From Rhodanobacter ginsengisoli (GTDB lineage Bacteria; Pseudomonadota; Gammaproteobacteria; Xanthomonadales; Rhodanobacteraceae): a stretch of 64,000 nucleotides of DNA. The translations under genes were made by a program, and so were the position numbers. The notes beneath the pieces were generated by a model. The model had not been told where the DNA came from. It saw only the letters and a program-made list of their open reading frames with translations, and did not search any database. Location of the stretch: NCBI RefSeq assembly GCF_042657065.1, contig NZ_JBHSNF010000001.1:496001-560000 (forward strand). The letters run 5' to 3'. This document shows, piece by piece, positions 59,429-64,000 of this stretch; position 1 is the first letter of the stretch; each line of letters begins with the position of its first letter.

Positions 59429-61543
59429 ATGGCTGCCCGCACCGTCCGTCCCGCTTCCACTTCCTGCACCGATCCGGGCGTCACGCCGGTGGCTGCGCTG
59501 CCCGGCGTCGGCCCCGCGTTGGTCGCGTCGCTGGCACGGCTCGGGCTGGAGCGGGTGCAGGACCTGTGGTTTCACCTGCCGCTGCGCTACGAAGACAAGA
59601 CGCGGGTCACCGCGATCGCCGACCTGCGGACCGGCGAGCGCGCGCAGGTCGAGGGTGTGGTCGAGGCGGTGGAGCGGGGTTTTCGCTATCGCCCGCAGCT
59701 GAAAGTCGCGATCGGCGACGCCAGCCTGCAGACCCTGCTGCTGCGCTTCTTCCATTTCAACCGCGCGCAGGCCGACCAATTGCTGCCCGGGACCCGTCTG
59801 CTGTGCTACGGCGAAGTACGCCATGGTGCGCAGGGACTGGAAATGGTGCACCCGAGCTACCAGCGGCTCAGTGGCGCCGAAGCGGCCGCCGTGGATGAGC
59901 TGCTCAGCCCGATCTATCCGACCACCGAGGGGCTGGGAACCAAACGATTGGCCGGGGTGATCGGCAAGGCGCTGGCGCTGCTGCCACCTGCCGCGCAACT
60001 GGAGCTGATTCCGCCTGAACTGTGCGCCGAGCACGGCCTGACCTCGTTGCGCGATGCGCTGATGTATGTGCATCGACCGCCGCCGGACGCGCATCTTGAT
60101 CAGCTGATGCAGGGGCGGCATCCGGCGCAGCAGCGGCTGGCGTTCGAGGAGTTGCTGACCCAGCATCTGAGCCTGAAACGCATGCGCGCTGCGGTGAAAC
60201 GCCGGCAGGCGCCTCGGCTGGGCGGCGATGGCGTGCTGCGGCAGCAACTGCTGGCGGGGTTGCCGTTCCAGCTGACAGCGGCGCAGCAACGGGTGAGCGC
60301 CGAAGTGGCCGGCGACCTGGCGCGGCCCCGGCCGATGTTGCGGCTGGTGCAGGGCGATGTCGGTTCGGGCAAGACCGTGGTCGCGGCGCTGGCGGCGCTG
60401 GCCGCGGTGGAGTCGGGCCGGCAGGTGGCGCTGATGGCGCCGACCGAGTTGCTGGCCGAACAGCATCTGCACAATTTCCGGTACTGGCTGCAGCCGCTGG
60501 GGATCGAGGTGGAATGGCTGGCCGGCAAGGTTTCCGGCAAGGCGCGCAAGCTGGCACTGGAGCGGGTCGCCGCCGGCGCGCCGGTGGTGATCGGCACGCA
60601 TGCGCTGATGCAGGAGGGGGTCGCGTTCGCGCAGCTCGGGCTGGTGATCGTCGACGAGCAGCATCGCTTCGGCGTGCAGCAGCGGCTGGCGCTGCGCGAC
60701 AAGGGTCGCGATGGCGAACGGGTGCCGCACCAGCTGGTGCTGACCGCCACGCCGATTCCACGCACCCTGGCGATGAGTGCGTATGCCGATCTGGACGTGT
60801 CCTCGATCGACGAGTTGCCGCCCGGCCGCACCCCGGTGCAGACCATCGCGATTTCGAATGCACGACGGAGCGAGGTGATCGAACGCATCCATGCAGCCTG
60901 TGGCGAGGGGCGGCAGACCTACTGGGTATGCACCTTGATCGAGGAGTCCGAGCAACTGCGTGCGCAGGCGGCCGAGGTGGCGCATGCCGAGCTCTCCGCC
61001 GCGCTCGCCGGTTACAGGGTCGGCTTGATCCACGGTCGCATGAAGCCGAAGGAGAAGCAGGTGGTGATGGCGGCGTTCAAGGCCGGCGAGCTGGCCGTGC
61101 TGGTGGCGACCACGGTGATCGAGGTCGGCGTGGATGTGCCCAATGCCAGCCTGATGGTGATCGAGAACAGCGAGCGGCTCGGCCTGGCCCAGCTGCATCA
61201 GCTGCGCGGCAGGGTGGGGCGGGGCGCGCAGGCCTCCAACTGCGTGCTGCTGTATCAGCCCCCGCTGGGCCAGCTCGCCCGCGAGCGGCTGCAGGTGATG
61301 CGCGAGACCAATGACGGCTTCCGCATCGCCGAGAAGGATCTGGAACTGCGCGGGCCCGGGGAGGTGCTCGGTACGCGCCAGACCGGTCAGCTCAGCTTCC
61401 GCATCGCCGACCTGACCCGCGACGCGCATCTGCTGCCGGCGGTGCAACGGGTAGGCCAGCACATGCTGGTGCACCACCCACGGCAGACCGGGCAGCTGAT
61501 CGAGCGCTGGATCGGAGGCGCCGCACGTTACGTGCACGCATGA
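59429..61543 (+). CDS. recG: ATP-dependent DNA helicase RecG
   Basis: 704 residues, usual length. Wedge OB fold near the N-terminus (DLWFHLPLRYEDKTRVTAIA), Walker A LVQGDVGSGKTVVAALA, Walker B as VIVDEQHRFGVQQR, LTATPIPRTLAMSAY, and helicase motif VI in QLHQLRGRVGRGAQASN. Rescues stalled replication forks. Start ATG 59429. The rpoZ-spoT-(ridA)-recG order is common. Confidence 0.95.
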   Translation: MAARTVRPASTSCTDPGVTPVAALPGVGPALVASLARLGLERVQDLWFHLPLRYEDKTRVTAIADLRTGERAQVEGVVEAVERGFRYRPQLKVAIGDASLQTLLLRFFHFNRAQADQLLPGTRLLCYGEVRHGAQGLEMVHPSYQRLSGAEAAAVDELLSPIYPTTEGLGTKRLAGVIGKALALLPPAAQLELIPPELCAEHGLTSLRDALMYVHRPPPDAHLDQLMQGRHPAQQRLAFEELLTQHLSLKRMRAAVKRRQAPRLGGDGVLRQQLLAGLPFQLTAAQQRVSAEVAGDLARPRPMLRLVQGDVGSGKTVVAALAALAAVESGRQVALMAPTELLAEQHLHNFRYWLQPLGIEVEWLAGKVSGKARKLALERVAAGAPVVIGTHALMQEGVAFAQLGLVIVDEQHRFGVQQRLALRDKGRDGERVPHQLVLTATPIPRTLAMSAYADLDVSSIDELPPGRTPVQTIAISNARRSEVIERIHAACGEGRQTYWVCTLIEESEQLRAQAAEVAHAELSAALAGYRVGLIHGRMKPKEKQVVMAAFKAGELAVLVATTVIEVGVDVPNASLMVIENSERLGLAQLHQLRGRVGRGAQASNCVLLYQPPLGQLARERLQVMRETNDGFRIAEKDLELRGPGEVLGTRQTGQLSFRIADLTRDAHLLPAVQRVGQHMLVHHPRQTGQLIERWIGGAARYVHA

Positions 61544-61603
61544 CGGCCGGACATCGCGCCTGTTCCGCTAAGCTGCCGCTTTGCCGCCCGGTGACCGCGA
61601 CCC

Positions 61604-62539
61604 ATGATTCGACCGCAACTCCTGATTGATACCGACCCCGGCGTCGACGACGCGCTGGCGATCCTGATGGCGCATGCGCATGCCGACATCGCCGGCCTGT
61701 GCATTGCCGCGGGCAACGTCGGGCTCGGTCATACCGTGCGCAACGCGCGCACCCTGGTCGATCTGCTCGGCTCGCCGGTGCCGGTGTTCGCCGGATGTGC
61801 CACGCCACTGGTGCGCGCGGCGGAGGAGGACGCCGCGTTCGTGCACGGGCAGGATGGCTTTGGCGATATCGGCTTCCCCGAACCGGCCAGCGCCCTGGCC
61901 GACGAGTCGGCCGCCCTGGCCTTGCTGCGCCTGACCCGTGAGCGACCGGGCGAACTGACCCTGGTGGCGCTGGCGCCGTTGACCAATCTCGCGCTGGCGT
62001 TGCGGCTGGATCCGACGCTGCCCCTGCGCGTGGCCCGGCTGGTGGTGATGGGTGGCGCGGTGACCGGCCACGGCAACACCGGCAGGGTGCCGGCGGAATT
62101 CAACGTCGGCTTCGATCCGGAGGCGGCACACGTCGTGTTCGAGGCATTTCCGGCGTTCGACCTGATCGACTGGGAGGTCACCTTGCGGCATGCGTTCGAC
62201 AATGCGGAATTCGATGACTGGCTGGCCGCCGGCGATCGACGGGCGGACTTTTTCGGAAAGATCGTGGGGGCGGCGCGTCGCTACAACGCCAGCCATGAGC
62301 GTAGCGGCCTGATCGCGGCCGACGCGCTGGCGATGGCGGTGGCGCTCGATCCGTCGATCGTCACGCGAAGCGAGACGCGGGCGGTGGCGGTGGAACTGGA
62401 CGGACGCCTCACCCGCGGTGCCACCGTGGTGGACTGGGCCGGGCGACTGGGACGTCCGGCCCAGGCCCGCATCGTGCTGGAGGTGGATCAGACCCGCTTT
62501 GCCGCGATGGTGCAGCGTGCCCTCGGAGCTCAGCGCTGA
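61604..62539 (+). CDS. Nucleoside hydrolase (IUNH family)
   Basis: 311 residues. The Ca-binding LLIDTDPGVDDALAILMAH at the N-terminus, VARLVVMGGAVTGHGNTG and AEFNVGFDPEAAHVVFEAF are family motifs; HERSGLIAADALAMAVALDP is near the C-terminus. Cuts N-glycosidic bonds of nucleosides, specificity not resolved. No other purine-salvage gene adjoins. Confidence 0.9.
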   Translation: MIRPQLLIDTDPGVDDALAILMAHAHADIAGLCIAAGNVGLGHTVRNARTLVDLLGSPVPVFAGCATPLVRAAEEDAAFVHGQDGFGDIGFPEPASALADESAALALLRLTRERPGELTLVALAPLTNLALALRLDPTLPLRVARLVVMGGAVTGHGNTGRVPAEFNVGFDPEAAHVVFEAFPAFDLIDWEVTLRHAFDNAEFDDWLAAGDRRADFFGKIVGAARRYNASHERSGLIAADALAMAVALDPSIVTRSETRAVAVELDGRLTRGATVVDWAGRLGRPAQARIVLEVDQTRFAAMVQRALGAQR

Positions 62540-62644
62540 TCGCATGCAGGCCCCCCGATTCGGAGCCCACTACCGCCAGACTTGCGGCGAGGAGCGCTTC
62601 CTCGTTACAATGCCGCTCTTTTCACCACCGCTTTAGAGCCTGTC

Positions 62645-62899
62645 ATGAAGCCTGATATCCATCCGAACAACAAGCCGGTGGTATTCCAGGACCTGTCGTC
62701 CGACTTCGCGTTCCTGACCAAGTCGACCATGTCCAGCAAGGAAACCATCAAGTGGGAAGACGGCAATGAGTACCCGCTGATCAAGGTGGATATCTCCAGC
62801 CATTCGCATCCGTTCTACACCGGCAAGCAGAAGACGCTGGATGTCGGCGGTCGCGTCGACAAGTTCCGTCGCCGCTACGCGGGCTCCGTCAAGGAGTAA
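62645..62899 (+). CDS. rpmE2: 50S ribosomal protein L31 type B
   Basis: 84 residues. MKPDIHPNNKPVVFQDLSSD, HPFYTGKQKTLDVGGRVDKF are L31 motifs. There is no cysteine, so the zinc-free (type B) form used under zinc limitation; a zinc-type copy may exist elsewhere. A TACAAT box at about 62606 may be its -10. A terminator follows. Confidence 0.95.
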   Translation: MKPDIHPNNKPVVFQDLSSDFAFLTKSTMSSKETIKWEDGNEYPLIKVDISSHSHPFYTGKQKTLDVGGRVDKFRRRYAGSVKE

Positions 62900-62951
62900 G
62901 CGACGGTCGCGGCCATCGTTCGCGGCGGCCGGCCATTGGTATCGAATTCAG

Positions 62952-62986
62952 ACACGGGGTGAGCGCAAGCTTGCCCCGTGTTTTTT
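62952..62986 (+). terminator. Intrinsic terminator after rpmE2
   Basis: ACACGGGG (62952-62959) pairs with CCCCGTGT (62974-62981), followed by TTTTTT. About 52 bases past the rpmE2 stop. Confidence 0.8.
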
Positions 62987-63177
62987 CGTGGCCGGATTTC
63001 GACCATTCGCCATCGAATGCAGGTGGGACCCTGTGCGATAATGGCGGGTGAACTGACGCCGCCGCGTCGGTTGCATCGCCTGCCTGCCCCGGTACGCGAT
63101 ACCCAGACATTCCCCTCGCCGGGCGGCGCCGTCATCGCGGTAGCCGCTGGTGGTGACCCACATGTAAGGAGGTTTCC

Positions 63178-64000
63178 GTGTCCGATTCCCATATCGTCAA
63201 GCTGGTCGATGAGTCGAGCAAACGCAGCAGTGAGCTGCCGTTGGTCAGCGGTACGCTCGGCCCGGCCTGCATCGACATCAGCACGCTGTACAAGGACACG
63301 GGGCATTACACCTACGATCCTGGCTACGGCAGCACCGCCAGCACCAAGAGCGCGATCACCTACATCGACGGTGACCAGGGCGTGCTGCTGTATCGCGGCT
63401 ACCCGATCGAGCAGCTGGCGGAAAACTCCAGTTTCCTCGAGGTGTCCTACCTGCTGCTCAACGGAGAGCTGCCGGACAAGGAGCAGTTCGCCAGCTTCGA
63501 GCACGACATCACGCATCACACGATGATGCACGAGGCACAGAAGAACTTCTTCCAGGGCTTCCGCCACGACGCACACCCGATGGCGATGCTTGCCGCCGCG
63601 GTCGCCTCCCTGTCGGCGTTCTACCATGACAATCTGAGCGTCGACGATCCGGCTGACCGCAAGCTCGCCGCGATCCGCCTGATCGCCAAGATGCCGACGA
63701 TCGCTGCTGCCTGCTACCGCTATTCGGTGGGCTGGCCGCTGCGTTACCCGCGCAACAACCTGGAATATGTCGACCGCTTCCTGCACATGATGTTCGAAGT
63801 GCCGAGCGAGCCGCTGCAGATGAACCCGGTGGCCGCCAGGGCGCTAGACCTGCTGTTCATCCTGCATGCCGATCACGAGCAGAACGCGTCCACCTCGACC
63901 GTGCGTCTGGTCGGCTCGACGGGCGCGAATCCGTACGCATCGATCGCTGCCGGTATCACCGCCCTGTGGGGTCCGGCGCATGGCGGCGCCAACGAGGCGG
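63178..64000 (+). CDS. gltA: Citrate synthase, 3' truncated by window edge
   Basis: The first 274 codons of citrate synthase (condenses oxaloacetate and acetyl-CoA). GTG 63178 has TAAGGAGG eight bases before it. Starts V-S-D-S-H-I-V-K-L-V-D-E and contains YDPGYGSTASTKSAITYIDG, LLYRGYPIEQLAENSSFLEV, ILHADHEQNASTSTVRLVGS and the catalytic GPAHGGANEA, which is the last full part visible. No stop before the edge. The 278 bases upstream hold the rpmE2 terminator and the gltA promoter. Confidence 0.95.
   Translation, partial: MSDSHIVKLVDESSKRSSELPLVSGTLGPACIDISTLYKDTGHYTYDPGYGSTASTKSAITYIDGDQGVLLYRGYPIEQLAENSSFLEVSYLLLNGELPDKEQFASFEHDITHHTMMHEAQKNFFQGFRHDAHPMAMLAAAVASLSAFYHDNLSVDDPADRKLAAIRLIAKMPTIAAACYRYSVGWPLRYPRNNLEYVDRFLHMMFEVPSEPLQMNPVAARALDLLFILHADHEQNASTSTVRLVGSTGANPYASIAAGITALWGPAHGGANEA

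Overview
The window is GC-rich chromosomal DNA from a gammaproteobacterium that looks like a member of the Xanthomonadales, most plausibly Rhodanobacteraceae. The grounds are the Clp-type CRP homologue next to a xanthomonad-type speD, the lexA-imuA-imuB-dnaE2 cassette, the gmk/rpoZ/spoT/recG and zapA/6S RNA/5-FCL neighbourhoods, and REP-like hairpins. The genus is inferred. Coding density is high, and nearly every intergenic gap is under 300 bases.

Layout. Bases 1-4530 hold a left-truncated GH50-like glycosidase, a MAPEG protein, an ABM-like protein and a transglutaminase/TPR protein. Bases 4598-10385 form the LexA-controlled mutasome (lexA, imuA, imuB, dnaE2) with a perfect operator palindrome. 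Bases 10500-14840 carry small membrane proteins, purC, a cytochrome c, djlA and rpe. Bases 15084-21633 hold a complete proteobacterial dedicated sortase system: class GN sortase, VIT/VWA target, response regulator, a secreted unknown and a histidine kinase. It also contains two tiny ORFs with strong ribosome binding sites and their own terminator. Bases 22385-27241 are the trpE, trpG-D-C genes plus a HAD phosphatase. Bases 27407-32272 carry clp, speD, coq7, glcF, rplM, rpsI and tRNA-Gln, with a REPIN-like element between speD and coq7.

Bases 32505-37183 hold rpiA, an EVE protein, 5-FCL, 6S RNA, zapA, a ZapB-like gene, ygfB and pepP. Bases 37180-40295 are the cytochrome bd operon cydP-A-B-X. 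Then come pepQ and two tandem DUF1631-PilZ gene pairs (41914-47303). Bases 47379-51551 hold hemW, rdgB and rph, with yicC and gmk divergent. Bases 51633-56084 are the Mla lipid-transport system (mlaF-E-D-C-B and convergent mlaA), with an MlaD that contains two MCE repeats. The right end has rpoZ, spoT, ridA, recG, a nucleoside hydrolase, rpmE2 and a right-truncated gltA.

Themes. DNA damage response (mutasome, recG), surface and envelope biology (sortase system, Mla) and second-messenger control (Clp, two PilZ proteins, SpoT) sit among housekeeping genes. The least explained parts are the small ORFs and spacer repeats inside the sortase locus, the duplicated DUF1631-PilZ module, and the long intergenic palindrome at the coq7 stop codon.
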